DNA of 64,000 bases from Magnetospirillum fulvum (lineage in GTDB: Bacteria > Pseudomonadota > Alphaproteobacteria > Rhodospirillales > Magnetospirillaceae). Shown here piece by piece: positions 35,170 through 45,861 of the stretch (position 1 is its first letter; each line of letters starts with the position of its first letter). The notes under the pieces were generated by a model that had not been told where the DNA came from, did no database searches, and worked only from the letters and a program-made list of their open reading frames with translations. Where the stretch lies: the NCBI RefSeq assembly GCF_900108475.1, contig NZ_FNWO01000011.1, forward strand, positions 62,001 to 126,000, given 5' to 3'. A program made the translations under genes and the position numbers.

Positions 35170-36350
35170 CCGATTCCGAGACGATCGTGACCACGGGGTC
35201 GCCCGGTCGGCTGGCGGTACGGCGGCTGTCTCTATCCGACTTCCGCTGCTATGGCGAGATGCGGCTTGAGGTCGGTCCCCGCCCGGTGGTCCTGACCGGC
35301 CCCAACGGTGCGGGCAAGACCAATCTGTTGGAGGCGTTGTCCTTCCTGGTCCCCGGTCGGGGGCTGCGGCGGGCCAGTCTGGCCGACATCGCCCGGATCG
35401 GTACGCCCCCGGGTGCGCCCTGGGCGGTTTCGGCCCAGGTCGAAAGCGGCCCCGGCGGTCCGGTCGAAATCGGCACCGGGCGCGAGGCGGGCAGCGAGCG
35501 ACGGGTGGTGCGGATCGAAGGCCGCGCAGCCCGCTCGGCCGATCTGGCCGACATCGTCGCGGCGCTGTGGTTGACTCCGGCGATGGACCGGCTGTTCTCC
35601 GAAGGTGCCGGAGGGCGGCGACGGTTCCTTGATCGGCTGGCGTTCGGGGTGATGCCCGGCCATGCCGCCCAGGCCGGAGCCTATGAGCATGCGATGCGCG
35701 AACGCGCCCGCCTGCTCCGCGCCGCGCGCGAGGGCGGTCCCCGACCCGACCCGTCCTGGCTGGCGGCGTTGGAAGAGGGGATGGCCCGCCACGGCATCGC
35801 CGTCGCGAGCGCCCGGCTGACGACGGCGGCGACCCTGGACCGGGCCTGCCGCCAGGGGCTGGGACCGTTTCCGGCGGCGCGGCTGGCGGCGAACGGCGAT
35901 GTCGAGGGCTGGCTGGCCGAAGGACTGGACCCGTCCGAGGCCGAAGAGAGATTACGGACGGCGCTGAAATCGGCCCGGCCGCGCGATCAGGCGGCGGGGA
36001 CCACGACCATCGGGCCGCACCGCAGCGACCTGCTGGTCCGCCACGCCGACCGCGACATCGAGGCCGGGCGCTGTTCGACCGGCGAGCAGAAGGCGGTTCT
36101 GGTGTCGATCGTCCTGGCACAATGCCGGGTACAATCGGAAACCGGCGGCAGGGTTCCCCTGCTGCTGCTCGACGAAGTGGTGGCGCATCTGGATGAAATC
36201 CGGCGTGCCGCTTTGTTCGACGAACTTTGCGCCCTGGGGGCGCAGAGCTGGATGACTGGGACCGACGCCCCGCTGTTCGGCGGATTTGGCGACCGGGCCC
36301 AGTTTTTCCGGGTGACGGAGGCGTCCGTCCATCCGGGCAACGGAGTGTAA
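35166..36350 (+). CDS. recF: DNA replication and repair protein RecF
   Basis: SMC-like ATPase that loads RecA at single-strand gaps with RecO and RecR; recR is also present in this window. The 394-residue protein has the Walker A GPNGAGKTNLLEAL (about residues 45-58), the RecF-type signature STGEQKAVLVSIVLAQ (about 303) and the Walker B LLLLDEVVAHLD (about 333). The GTG start overlaps the dnaN stop, suggesting coupled translation. The N-terminal 17 residues precede the usual start (LSLSDFRCY). Confidence 0.95.
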   Translation: MTDSETIVTTGSPGRLAVRRLSLSDFRCYGEMRLEVGPRPVVLTGPNGAGKTNLLEALSFLVPGRGLRRASLADIARIGTPPGAPWAVSAQVESGPGGPVEIGTGREAGSERRVVRIEGRAARSADLADIVAALWLTPAMDRLFSEGAGGRRRFLDRLAFGVMPGHAAQAGAYEHAMRERARLLRAAREGGPRPDPSWLAALEEGMARHGIAVASARLTTAATLDRACRQGLGPFPAARLAANGDVEGWLAEGLDPSEAEERLRTALKSARPRDQAAGTTTIGPHRSDLLVRHADRDIEAGRCSTGEQKAVLVSIVLAQCRVQSETGGRVPLLLLDEVVAHLDEIRRAALFDELCALGAQSWMTGTDAPLFGGFGDRAQFFRVTEASVHPGNGV

Positions 36351-38822
<2,472 letters not shown>

Positions 38823-39007
38823 GCGAAAATCGAGGTGGGGGCGGCGGCGGCCGGACCTTCTCTTCTAAAAGGAGAAGTGAGTGGGCGTTGTTCCGGCTGA
38901 AAGTGTCAGGCAAAGATTCCGACGCCCCCGCCAACATTACAAAAGCCTCACCTTGCCGAAATGATGCGGTAATCCTGGTGCTGTCATCATCTTCCCATGA
39001 TGTCCGG

Positions 39008-39136
39008 TCATACGGTCACCTGGCAGCAGTAGACGACCTCTTTCTCGAGACCCTCGGCGGCTTTGAACTCCCCGCCAATGATGTGCACCCTTGCCCCCCA
39101 GGTGGCGCACATCGCAGAGTCAAACGACGTGTCCAC
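39008..39136 (-). pseudogene. Short conserved-looking coding fragment in the gyrB-minE gap
   Basis: In the 459 bp gap 38823-39281 there is no complete gene, but one minus-strand frame reads as convincing protein: GVDTSFDSAMCATWGARVHI, then IGGEFKAAEGLEKEVVYCCQVTV, then stop. Codon choice is gene-like. No Shine-Dalgarno or ATG fits at its 5' end, and a terminator hairpin abuts it upstream, so it looks like the 3' remnant of a lost gene or a very small protein with a GTG start. Family not recognised. The rest of the gap holds two hairpins (listed separately). Confidence 0.3.
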
Positions 39137-39161
39137 CCCGCGTCCGACGACTGAAAACAGC

Positions 39162-39194
39162 CCCCGCTTTTCCCCCCGGAAGCGGGGGTTTTTC
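39162..39194 (+). terminator. Intrinsic terminator downstream of gyrB
   Basis: CCCCCGCTT (39162-39170) pairs with AAGCGGGGG (39181-39189), followed directly by TTTTT. Classic Rho-independent structure on the plus strand, though 340 bp after the gyrB stop. Confidence 0.75.
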
Positions 39195-39215
39195 ATGCCC
39201 GTCCCCCCAAACGAA

Positions 39216-39247
39216 CCAGCCCCGCCGGGATCCCGGCGGGGCTGGTA
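39216..39247 (-). terminator. minE terminator hairpin
   Basis: A perfect 16+16 palindrome, ACCAGCCCCGCCGGGA and its reverse complement, 35 bp after the minE stop on the minus strand and followed by TTCGTTT. Likely terminates minCDE; being symmetric, it may also act on the other strand. Confidence 0.7.
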
Positions 39248-39281
39248 TCGTCCTTGCGTCCGGCGACGGTCGCCCGGCCGC

Positions 39282-39548
39282 TCAGTTCCGCCGTTCGGAC
39301 GGAGCGGGCAGCTCGATATTGACCTCCAGCACCGAGAGATGCTGTTCGCGTTCCAGCTTGACCTGGACCCGGTCCTCATCGACCGAAACGTATTTGCGGA
39401 TGACCTCGATCAGCTCGCGCTGGAGCTGAGGGAGGAAGTCGGCACCGGACAGACCGGCGCGTTCGTGGGCCAGCAGAATCTGCAAGCGCTCGCGGGCGGC
39501 TTCGGCGGTTTTCTTGGGCCGACGGCTGAAGATGCCGAGGACGCTCAT
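39282..39548 (-). CDS. minE: Cell division topological specificity factor MinE
   Basis: Drives pole-to-pole oscillation of MinD so that division occurs at midcell. The 88-residue protein has the MinD-activating helix RLQILLAHERAGLSGADFLP (about 21-40), then ELIEVIRKYVSVDEDRVQVKLE and a C-terminal dimerisation beta strand (LSVLEVNIELP). The ATG overlaps the minD stop (ATGA). Last gene of minCDE; a palindromic terminator follows. Confidence 0.95.
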   Translation of the reverse strand: MSVLGIFSRRPKKTAEAARERLQILLAHERAGLSGADFLPQLQRELIEVIRKYVSVDEDRVQVKLEREQHLSVLEVNIELPAPSERRN

Positions 39549-40357
39549 GCCGTCCTCCTCAGCAGGCGGTCGATCAGACCCCGCTTGGAGCCGCGGGGCA
39601 CCGTCACCGGCACATCGTCGCCAAGCAGGCGGCTGACCGCCTCGGCATAGGCGCGACCGGCCAGCGACTTGTCGTCGAGGATCACCGGGGTTCCGACATT
39701 CGAGGCCTGAAGCACCGACGGGCATTCCGGGATGATCCCCAGCAGCGGCACCGCCAGGATGTCCTGGACATCCTCGACCTTCAACATCTCGCCCTTTTCG
39801 ACCCGCTCGACGTCATAGCGGGTCAGCAGCAGGTTCTGGGTGACCTGCTCGCCCTGCTCGGCGCGGCGCGACTTGCTGGTCAACAGGCCGATCATCCGGT
39901 CGGCATCGCGAACCGAGGAGACTTCGGGGTTCGACACCACGATCGCTTCGTCGGCGAAATACATCGCGAGGAAGGCGCCGCGTTCGATCCCGGCCGGGCT
40001 GTCGCAGATGATGTAATCGAAATCCTGGCGCAGTTCGCCGATCACCCGCTCGACCCCGTCCTGGGTCAGGGCGTCCTTGTCGCGGGTCTGCGAGGTCGGC
40101 AGCACGAACAGGTTTTCCAGCCGCTTGTCCTTGATCAGGGCCTGATGCAGCTTGGCGTCGCCATTGATGACGTTGATGAAATCGTACACCACCCGGCGCT
40201 CGCACCCCATGATGAGGTCGAGGTTGCGCAGGCCGACGTCGAAATCGATGACGGCGGTTTTGAACCCGCGCAGGGCCAGACCGGCAGACAGCGCCGCCGA
40301 AGAGGTCGTCTTACCGACTCCGCCCTTGCCCGAGGTGACGACGATGACTTTTGCCAA
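39545..40357 (-). CDS. minD: Septum site-determining ATPase MinD
   Basis: Membrane-associated ATPase that carries MinC and oscillates under MinE. The 270-residue protein has the deviant Walker A GKGGVGKTTSSA (about 10-21), DFDVGLRNLDLIMGCERRVVYD (switch I region, about 38-60), DSPAGIERGA (switch II, about 118) and a C-terminal amphipathic membrane helix (KRGLIDRLLRRTA). The start is TTG at 40357 (GCAAAAGTCATC follows) with GGGGA seven bases upstream; no in-frame ATG is close to the Walker A. Confidence 0.96.
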   Translation of the reverse strand: MAKVIVVTSGKGGVGKTTSSAALSAGLALRGFKTAVIDFDVGLRNLDLIMGCERRVVYDFINVINGDAKLHQALIKDKRLENLFVLPTSQTRDKDALTQDGVERVIGELRQDFDYIICDSPAGIERGAFLAMYFADEAIVVSNPEVSSVRDADRMIGLLTSKSRRAEQGEQVTQNLLLTRYDVERVEKGEMLKVEDVQDILAVPLLGIIPECPSVLQASNVGTPVILDDKSLAGRAYAEAVSRLLGDDVPVTVPRGSKRGLIDRLLRRTA

Positions 40358-40382
40358 CGGTTTTCCCCTATCCTAAAAGCAA

Positions 40383-41108
40383 TTACAGGGCCTGCTGAAC
40401 CAGGGCCTCGCCGTCGAAGAAAATCTGGGCGGGCTTGCCGAGCAATACCGGATCCAATTGCTCGCTGACCATGTAGAGACCGGCCACCGACACCAGTTCG
40501 GCATCGAGGGCACGACAGAAAATTCGGGCGGACTTGTCGCCGCTCATCCCCGCCAGGGCCCGGCCCCGCAGCGGACCATAAACATGAATATGCCCATCGG
40601 CCAGCAATTCGGCACCGTGGCTGACCGCCCCCAGCACGATCAGGTCGCCCTTGTGGGCATAAACCTGCTGACCCGAGCGCACCGGCTCGGACAAGATACG
40701 GGTGCCGCTGGCGGCCTTGGCCGGTTCCTTGGCGACCGGCTGGGCCTCGGTGGCGCGCCCGGTGGGAAAGGGCGGCAGCCCGGCCAGGGCGGCGGCGCGC
40801 TCCCACGCGGCGTTGGCGCGCTGAATCCCAACCGGAACGATACCCAATTCCTTGATCCGGGCACAGAACTCGACCAGATCGCACGGCGGCCTGAGCCCGG
40901 TGCCGGACAGATCAAGCACAATCGGCGCATTCCGGTAAAACCCCGGGGCCAACGACAGCATCGTCGCCAGACGGGGAAAAAATTCGGGATCGGCCGGATT
41001 GACCAATTTCAACGTCAACAGCGTCAACGAAGCGGCACGCAACTGAAATGGTGCAGCCTCTTCGGTAATGCTGGTAATCGGCCGCACACCCTGTTCGTCG
41101 ATGCCCAT
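40383..41108 (-). CDS. minC: Septum site-determining protein MinC
   Basis: Inhibits FtsZ polymerisation away from midcell. The 241-residue protein has the N-terminal FtsZ-inhibiting domain (about 17-110) and a C-terminal beta-helix dimerisation and MinD-binding domain (about 140-230) with VRSGQQVYAHKGDLIVLGAV and GHIHVYGPLRGRALAG. The linker (about 112-135) is Ala/Pro/Lys-rich. AAGGATAA precedes the ATG. First gene of the minCDE operon. Confidence 0.95.
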   Translation of the reverse strand: MGIDEQGVRPITSITEEAAPFQLRAASLTLLTLKLVNPADPEFFPRLATMLSLAPGFYRNAPIVLDLSGTGLRPPCDLVEFCARIKELGIVPVGIQRANAAWERAAALAGLPPFPTGRATEAQPVAKEPAKAASGTRILSEPVRSGQQVYAHKGDLIVLGAVSHGAELLADGHIHVYGPLRGRALAGMSGDKSARIFCRALDAELVSVAGLYMVSEQLDPVLLGKPAQIFFDGEALVQQAL

Positions 41109-41285
41109 GATTTATCCTTACCCTGAAGCGGGACCATGCCGCACGGAAACAGCGAGGTCAAGAATCAGAAGCATCGCGAGCGGAACGGATCGAAGGTTTT
41201 CGAGTGCCATCCCATGACTTTTTCAAAGAATGGGAGTATAGTGACTCATTCGACGCTCGTAAGCGAGTGGATTGAGGAGGATCGA

Positions 41286-41597
41286 ATGTCCGTCTCAGCC
41301 GTATCTGCCCTCTCCGCCCAGACCAATTATCCGATTTTGGTCAATGGGTTCCTGTGCTACAGCAGCACCGACGTCACGACCGCGCGTAGCGGGTCGAAGC
41401 CGGAAAAAAGCACGGATTCGACCAGTACGACGCAATCGACGGCCCAGACCGAATCGACCAGCGTAACCGCCCAGAGCCGCGCGGCCGTTTCCGGTGCCCA
41501 GACCGCCGACGCCGTCGGATCGACCAACCAGACCGCCTCGAATGACGAGACCAAGGATTCGGCCCGTCGTGGTGTCGAGGTCGATTTCTACGCCTGA
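41286..41597 (+). CDS. Small Ser/Thr-rich protein of unknown function
   Basis: A 103-residue protein with GAGGAGG ideally placed before ATG 41286. The first 30 residues contain MSVSAVSALSAQTNYPILVN and a single cysteine (FLCYSS). Residues about 33-80 are almost entirely Ser, Thr, Gln and Ala (STDSTSTTQSTAQTESTS). The acidic tail ends EVDFYA. No signal peptide or known domain. A -10-like TATAGT at 41239-41244 lies about 40 bp upstream, with TGACTT 18 bp before it. It ends 10 bp inside the convergent hydrolase gene. Likely intrinsically disordered. Confidence 0.6.
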   Translation: MSVSAVSALSAQTNYPILVNGFLCYSSTDVTTARSGSKPEKSTDSTSTTQSTAQTESTSVTAQSRAAVSGAQTADAVGSTNQTASNDETKDSARRGVEVDFYA

Positions 41598-42367
41598 TCC
41601 GACAAGGCATCGAGCACCGCGTCAGGCCGGACCGACATTAGCATGTGACCAGCACCGGGAAGTATGGTTGCCCGCGCCCCTGAGATAAGGGGCGTGAGGG
41701 CGAGACCGGCTTTGGCCGGACTCATCTTGTCGGCCCCGCCCAGAATCAGCCGGGTCGGAACCCCGATCTGCGCTGCCGCCCAGGTCCCGTCATAAGAATC
41801 GCAGGCCGCCAGCCCCGCCGCCAGGACACCGGGAGCCGATTGTTCGAGCAAAAGACGGGTCGCCTCGGCTTTGCGGTTCGCTGCGTCGTCCTCTCCCTCT
41901 TCGCTCGCATGGCCCCACCCCGCAATCATCGCGGCGGCGTGGGGCAGATCGTCACGGGCCGCGGCCAGAAGAGCGGGATGAACCGGCATCCGCGCCGCCA
42001 CTCCGACCAGAACCAGCTGAGTCAACCGGTCAGGATAGCGCGCGGCGAAATCGAGCGCGGCCAGCGCTCCCATCGAATGACCGGCAACCAGCCCCGGCGG
42101 CACCCCCGCCGCCTCCAGCAATGCGGCCAAGGTGTCGGCCAAAGCCGGGATCGAGTCCGGCGCGGCACCCTCGGAACGGCCATGACCGGGCAGATCAACC
42201 ACCAGCACCCGCCAGCCCCGTCGGGCCAGTCCCACGCTCTGATGAGCCCAGACACGATGATCGGAGCCTGCCCCATGGACCAGCACCGCGACGGGGCCGT
42301 CGGATCGCTCCACCGCCGTCTCGACAAACTGACGGCCCAGCGGCAGTTCAATCCACATCGCACACAT
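41588..42367 (-). CDS. Alpha/beta-fold hydrolase
   Basis: A roughly 259-residue single-domain alpha/beta hydrolase. The oxyanion-hole motif is VLVHGAGSDHRVW and the nucleophile elbow GHSMGALAALDFA (Ser about 95). The acid is in LILGGADKMSP and the catalytic His in LPGAGHMLM. DLPGHGRS is typical of esterase/lactonase/C-C hydrolase members. No signal peptide or neighbouring catabolic genes, so the substrate is open. The start is uncertain: ATG 42367 or 42358; the extension to 42424 relies on a TTG without ribosome-binding site. Overlaps the convergent Ser/Thr-rich gene by 10 bp. Confidence 0.85.
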   Translation of the reverse strand: MCAMWIELPLGRQFVETAVERSDGPVAVLVHGAGSDHRVWAHQSVGLARRGWRVLVVDLPGHGRSEGAAPDSIPALADTLAALLEAAGVPPGLVAGHSMGALAALDFAARYPDRLTQLVLVGVAARMPVHPALLAAARDDLPHAAAMIAGWGHASEEGEDDAANRKAEATRLLLEQSAPGVLAAGLAACDSYDGTWAAAQIGVPTRLILGGADKMSPAKAGLALTPLISGARATILPGAGHMLMSVRPDAVLDALSDQA

Positions 42368-42515
42368 CGGCTTGGGTCCAGGCCATGGATAGAGGGGCAA
42401 AATCCTGTCCCGAAATACCCCCAAAGTCCAGTCCGGCAGAATCCCCTGGTGAAAAAATCATAAATCTACTATTTAGATGAACTATGTAAGCTTATCTGGC
42501 TTGGGAGCCCTCGTG

Positions 42516-43322
42516 ATGCGACCGCCGCTGCCCCGCTTTTCCGCATTGCTGTCCCATGCCCTCCTGATCGTCGCCCTTACGGTCGGGGCGGGGACCGCTT
42601 GGGCCGAGACCATCCGCGTCGGTGTCACGGGCGGTCCCCATGCTCAGATTTTCGAGCAGGTCGCCCGGCTGGCCCAACGCGAGGGTCTTGACGTCAAGGT
42701 CATCGAATTCGACGATTATCAATTGCCCAACGCAGCCCTGGCGGCGGGCGATCTCGATCTCAATTCGTTCCAGCACCAGCCGTTTCTCGACAACCAAATC
42801 CGCGATCGCGGCTATCGTCTGGTCGCGCTCGCTCGGACCGTGGTGTTCCCGATCGGGCTTTACTCGCACAAGATCACATCGCTGTCGGACTTGAAGAGCG
42901 GCGACAAAGTGGCGATTCCCGCCGACCCGACCAACGGCGGACGGGTACTGCTGCTGTTGCAGGCCCAGGGACTGATCGCCCTGTCCCCCGGCAGCGGCAT
43001 CGGAGCCAGCCCGCTCGACATCAGCGGCAATCCGCGCCGCCTGACCTTTGTCGAACTCCCGGCGGCCCAGCTTCCCCGCGCCCTCGACGATGTCACTGTC
43101 GCCGCGATCAACGGCAATTATGCGCTGGAAGCCGGATTACATCCCGAACGCGACGCCATCGTCCTGGAAAGCCCCAACTCGCCCTATGCCAACGTCATCG
43201 CCGTCCGGGCCGCCGACAAAGACAAACCGGCCCTTGCCCGGCTGGTCGCCTTGTACCATTCGGATGAAATCCGCGCCTTCATCCGGAAGAGCTTCGGGGC
43301 CTCGGTGGTGCCTGCGTTCTGA
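42516..43322 (+). CDS. MetQ/NlpA-family periplasmic substrate-binding protein
   Basis: A 268-residue precursor with a signal peptide (hydrophobic stretch about 12-27, cleavage after AWA) followed by ETIRVGVTGGPHAQIFEQV, the family's beta-1 and ligand loop. Later blocks are DLDLNSFQHQPFLDNQ, SHKITSLSDLKSGDKVAIPADPTNGGR and AAINGNYALEAGL, all typical of D/L-methionine-binding proteins. Unlike E. coli MetQ there is no lipobox cysteine; the protein should be free in the periplasm. No metN or metI follows. The ATG at 42516 has GGGAG upstream. The region just before is AT-rich, likely its promoter. Confidence 0.88.
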   Translation: MRPPLPRFSALLSHALLIVALTVGAGTAWAETIRVGVTGGPHAQIFEQVARLAQREGLDVKVIEFDDYQLPNAALAAGDLDLNSFQHQPFLDNQIRDRGYRLVALARTVVFPIGLYSHKITSLSDLKSGDKVAIPADPTNGGRVLLLLQAQGLIALSPGSGIGASPLDISGNPRRLTFVELPAAQLPRALDDVTVAAINGNYALEAGLHPERDAIVLESPNSPYANVIAVRAADKDKPALARLVALYHSDEIRAFIRKSFGASVVPAF

Positions 43323-43346
43323 CGCGAAAGACGGAGGATCGGTTCG

Positions 43347-43898
43347 ATGCGTGCTCAGGCAACAGAACTGACGCTTCTCGACAACGACCCGGCGGTGGCC
43401 GCGGCGCTGTTCGCAGACATTCGCGCCGCGATCGGGCGGGGTCGCGACCGGCTGGAGCCGTCTTGCCTGTTGGTCCTCGACATTGATCACTTCCGTGACC
43501 TGATCGAGGATCGCGGCGACGAACCCGCCCGTCAGGCCCTGATCCGGGTGGCACAGACGATCGTCGCGATGTTGCCGCCGGGAACGCCCGCAGCCCGGCT
43601 GGGCAGCGACAAATTCGCCGCGCTGCTGAACGCGACCGGATTACGCGACGCGCTTCGTCTGGCCGAAATCTTGCGCGCCTCGCTGGCCGGGGCCGGGGTG
43701 AAGCCCGAAATCGCCGCCGACCCGCTGTCGGTTAGCATCGGCGTCGCCGACGCCGTCGGACTGCATGGTGAATCCCCCGCCGACGCGCTGGAGCGGGCTG
43801 GCGAGGCATTGTTCCGCGCCAAGCGGGAAGGACGCAATCGCACCAAGGTGGCTCATCCGCCACGACCCATCCTGACCGAACCAAAGGCTGGTCCATGA
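43347..43898 (+). CDS. Degenerate GGDEF-domain protein
   Basis: A 183-residue stand-alone GGDEF-fold protein. The metal and fold motifs survive (LVLDIDHFRDLIEDRGDE, about 42-59; SIGVADAV, about 130; RAGEALFRAKREGRNR). The active-site signature reads RLGSDKF (about 84-90) instead of GGDEF, so synthesis of c-di-GMP is unlikely. It may bind GTP or act as a regulatory partner. The ATG of the next gene, an intact GGDEF protein, overlaps its TGA, strongly suggesting paired function. Confidence 0.8.
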   Translation: MRAQATELTLLDNDPAVAAALFADIRAAIGRGRDRLEPSCLLVLDIDHFRDLIEDRGDEPARQALIRVAQTIVAMLPPGTPAARLGSDKFAALLNATGLRDALRLAEILRASLAGAGVKPEIAADPLSVSIGVADAVGLHGESPADALERAGEALFRAKREGRNRTKVAHPPRPILTEPKAGP

Positions 43899-44839
43899 AC
43901 GCCGGAACCGGCATCGTCGAAACTCCCGTCCTGCTGACCGAGTCCGACCCCTCCTTCGAATCGCTGCTGCTGACCGACGAGCGGCTGCGCGCCTTCAACG
44001 AGACCGTTCCGGCCGGGATTCTGATCGTCGCGGTCGAGGACGGGCGGGTGCTGTTTTCCAACCGCTTTTTCAACGAAGTGCTGGGCTTCGAAGGGGCTGG
44101 CATCCTGGGCCACGGCTGGCGCGAATTGTTTGTCGATCCCGACGACCGCGAACGGATGCTGGTCCGGTTCATCGAACAGGGCGAGGTGCGCAACTTCGAG
44201 CTTCGGCTGCGTCGCCCCGATGGTCGGTTGGTGTGGGGGCTGGCCTCGCTGTCGGAAATTCCGATCCGGGGCGAGGATTTGCTGCTGTTCGCCTTCGTCG
44301 ATATCACCGCGTTGAAGGAGGCGGAGGAGGAAATCCGCCGTCTGGCCAACCACGACGCTTTGACCGGGCTGCGGACTCTCCGCAGTTTCCGCGATCTGGT
44401 CGAAGAGGCATTGGCCCGCGCCCGGCGCGAGCGGAGTGAATTCGCGATCCTGTTCGTCGATCTCGACCGTTTCAAGCCGGTCAACGACACCTTTGGTCAC
44501 GAAGCCGGGGATTTCGTGCTGAAGGACGTGGCGCAGCGGCTTCATGCCTGCGTCCGCGCCACCGACACGGTTGGCCGCATCGGCGGCGACGAATTCGTCG
44601 TGCTGGCCGAAAAGGTCTCGGTGCGCCTGGCACGCAAGATCGCCACCCGGATCGTCGCCGCGATGGAGCTCCCGTTCGTCCTGCCCGATGGCGAAGAGGT
44701 CCGCATCGGTGCCAGCCTGGGCATCGCCCTTTATCCCCGCCACGGTGACGGGCTGGACAGCCTGATGAAGGCCGCCGACGACGCGATGTACCGGGTCAAG
44801 CGCACCACCCGGGGCGCATTAGCGATCGCGGGAAGCTGA
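43895..44839 (+). CDS. PAS-GGDEF diguanylate cyclase
   Basis: A 314-residue soluble protein. A PAS domain (about 30-145, ETVPAGILIVAVEDGRVLFSN, FVDITALKEAEEEI at its end) is followed by a GGDEF domain (about 150-310). The active site GRIGGDEF is intact (GG at residue 230). The inhibitory I-site RATD lies five residues upstream, so product inhibition is expected, unlike the cyclase at 3301. The PAS domain may sense redox, light or a small ligand. Translationally coupled to the degenerate GGDEF gene before it. Confidence 0.92.
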   Translation: MNAGTGIVETPVLLTESDPSFESLLLTDERLRAFNETVPAGILIVAVEDGRVLFSNRFFNEVLGFEGAGILGHGWRELFVDPDDRERMLVRFIEQGEVRNFELRLRRPDGRLVWGLASLSEIPIRGEDLLLFAFVDITALKEAEEEIRRLANHDALTGLRTLRSFRDLVEEALARARRERSEFAILFVDLDRFKPVNDTFGHEAGDFVLKDVAQRLHACVRATDTVGRIGGDEFVVLAEKVSVRLARKIATRIVAAMELPFVLPDGEEVRIGASLGIALYPRHGDGLDSLMKAADDAMYRVKRTTRGALAIAGS

Positions 44840-44853
44840 CCCGCGCGGGGAGA

Positions 44854-45750
44854 TCAGACCCGCACCAATCCCGGCGCGGCGCGGAGATAATCGGCGAAGG
44901 CGGAAAACAACATCCCCCGCCCGCGCACCACCATCACCAACTGAATCCGGGGCAGCGGCGGGAAACCTTCGGCCGCGCCCAGCCGGACCTGATCCGCCCC
45001 GATCGCCCCCGCCGGGAGCAGGCCCAGGCCGAGCCCGGCCGAAATCGCGGCGCGGACATTGTCATAAGATGCGCTGACATAGGCGAAGCGGGCCGTTGCC
45101 CCCACCCCCTGCAACGCCTCGATCCCGGCCACCCGATAGGGGCAGCCCTCGGGGAAGACGCACAGCGGTAACGGCGCGGTTCCATCGAAGCGGACCCGCT
45201 CGCGTCCGACCCACGAGAGCGGCTCGGTCCGCAATATCTCGGCCTCGTCGTCGCCCCCGCCTCCCTCGATCCGATTGAAGATCGCGATATCGAGGTCGCC
45301 CGCCCGCACCATCGCGGTGATTTGCGCCGACAGGGCCGAAATCACCTCGATCCGCAGCCGGGGATTGAGGCCAAGACAGCGCGAAATCGCCCCATGCAGG
45401 TCGGCGATGGGAAAATCGTCGGGCACGCCGAGCGCGATCCGGCCGCGGAGATCGGGCCGGGTCAAGGCCCCGACCGCCTCGCTCAGGCGGGCGAGAATCT
45501 CGCGAGCATGGGGGAGAAAGCGTTGCCCCTCGGCGGTCAGCCCGACGACATGGCCGCGACGGCGGTCGAGCAGACGGGAGTCCAGGGAATCCTCCAGCGC
45601 CTTAACGCTTTGGGTCACCGCCGATTGAGTCCGCCCCAGATGCGCGCCCGCAGCGTGAAAGCCACCCTCTTCCGCCACGGCGACAAAGGCGCGCAACTGG
45701 TCGAGGGTGATGCGGCGGTCCCCCGCCACACGCGGCAACGATACGTCCAT
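44854..45750 (-). CDS. LysR-family transcriptional regulator
   Basis: A 298-residue LTTR. The N-terminal winged helix-turn-helix (about 13-75) contains TLDQLRAFVAVAEEGGFHAAG and RTQSAVTQSVKALEDSL. The C-terminal effector domain starts GRIALGVPDDFP and has the family pattern through ISAGLGLGLLPAGAI. Divergent from the EamA transporter gene (111 bp apart), which it probably regulates. The gap is AT-rich with T-N11-A candidates (around 45775-45800), but no single LysR box is clear. Effector unknown. Confidence 0.9.
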   Translation of the reverse strand: MDVSLPRVAGDRRITLDQLRAFVAVAEEGGFHAAGAHLGRTQSAVTQSVKALEDSLDSRLLDRRRGHVVGLTAEGQRFLPHAREILARLSEAVGALTRPDLRGRIALGVPDDFPIADLHGAISRCLGLNPRLRIEVISALSAQITAMVRAGDLDIAIFNRIEGGGGDDEAEILRTEPLSWVGRERVRFDGTAPLPLCVFPEGCPYRVAGIEALQGVGATARFAYVSASYDNVRAAISAGLGLGLLPAGAIGADQVRLGAAEGFPPLPRIQLVMVVRGRGMLFSAFADYLRAAPGLVRV

Positions 45751-45861
45751 CCGGCCCGCTCCTAATCGGTTTCTCTTATTTATTCAGACTCATTATTAAT
45801 TTTTCAAGAGAATGCGCCGCTGCGATGGTCAGGGAGGAACTGACCATAGGAGGCCCCCCCG

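Noticed and set aside
34024-36120. 698-residue minus-strand open frame over dnaN and recF
   Set aside because: Shadow of two certain housekeeping genes.
42420-42515. SAM-type riboswitch before the MetQ-like gene
   Set aside because: The region is short and AT-rich with no conserved riboswitch core.
45751-45861. LysR binding site between the LysR and EamA genes
   Set aside because: Several T-N11-A matches exist in this AT-rich stretch but none forms a convincing dyad.
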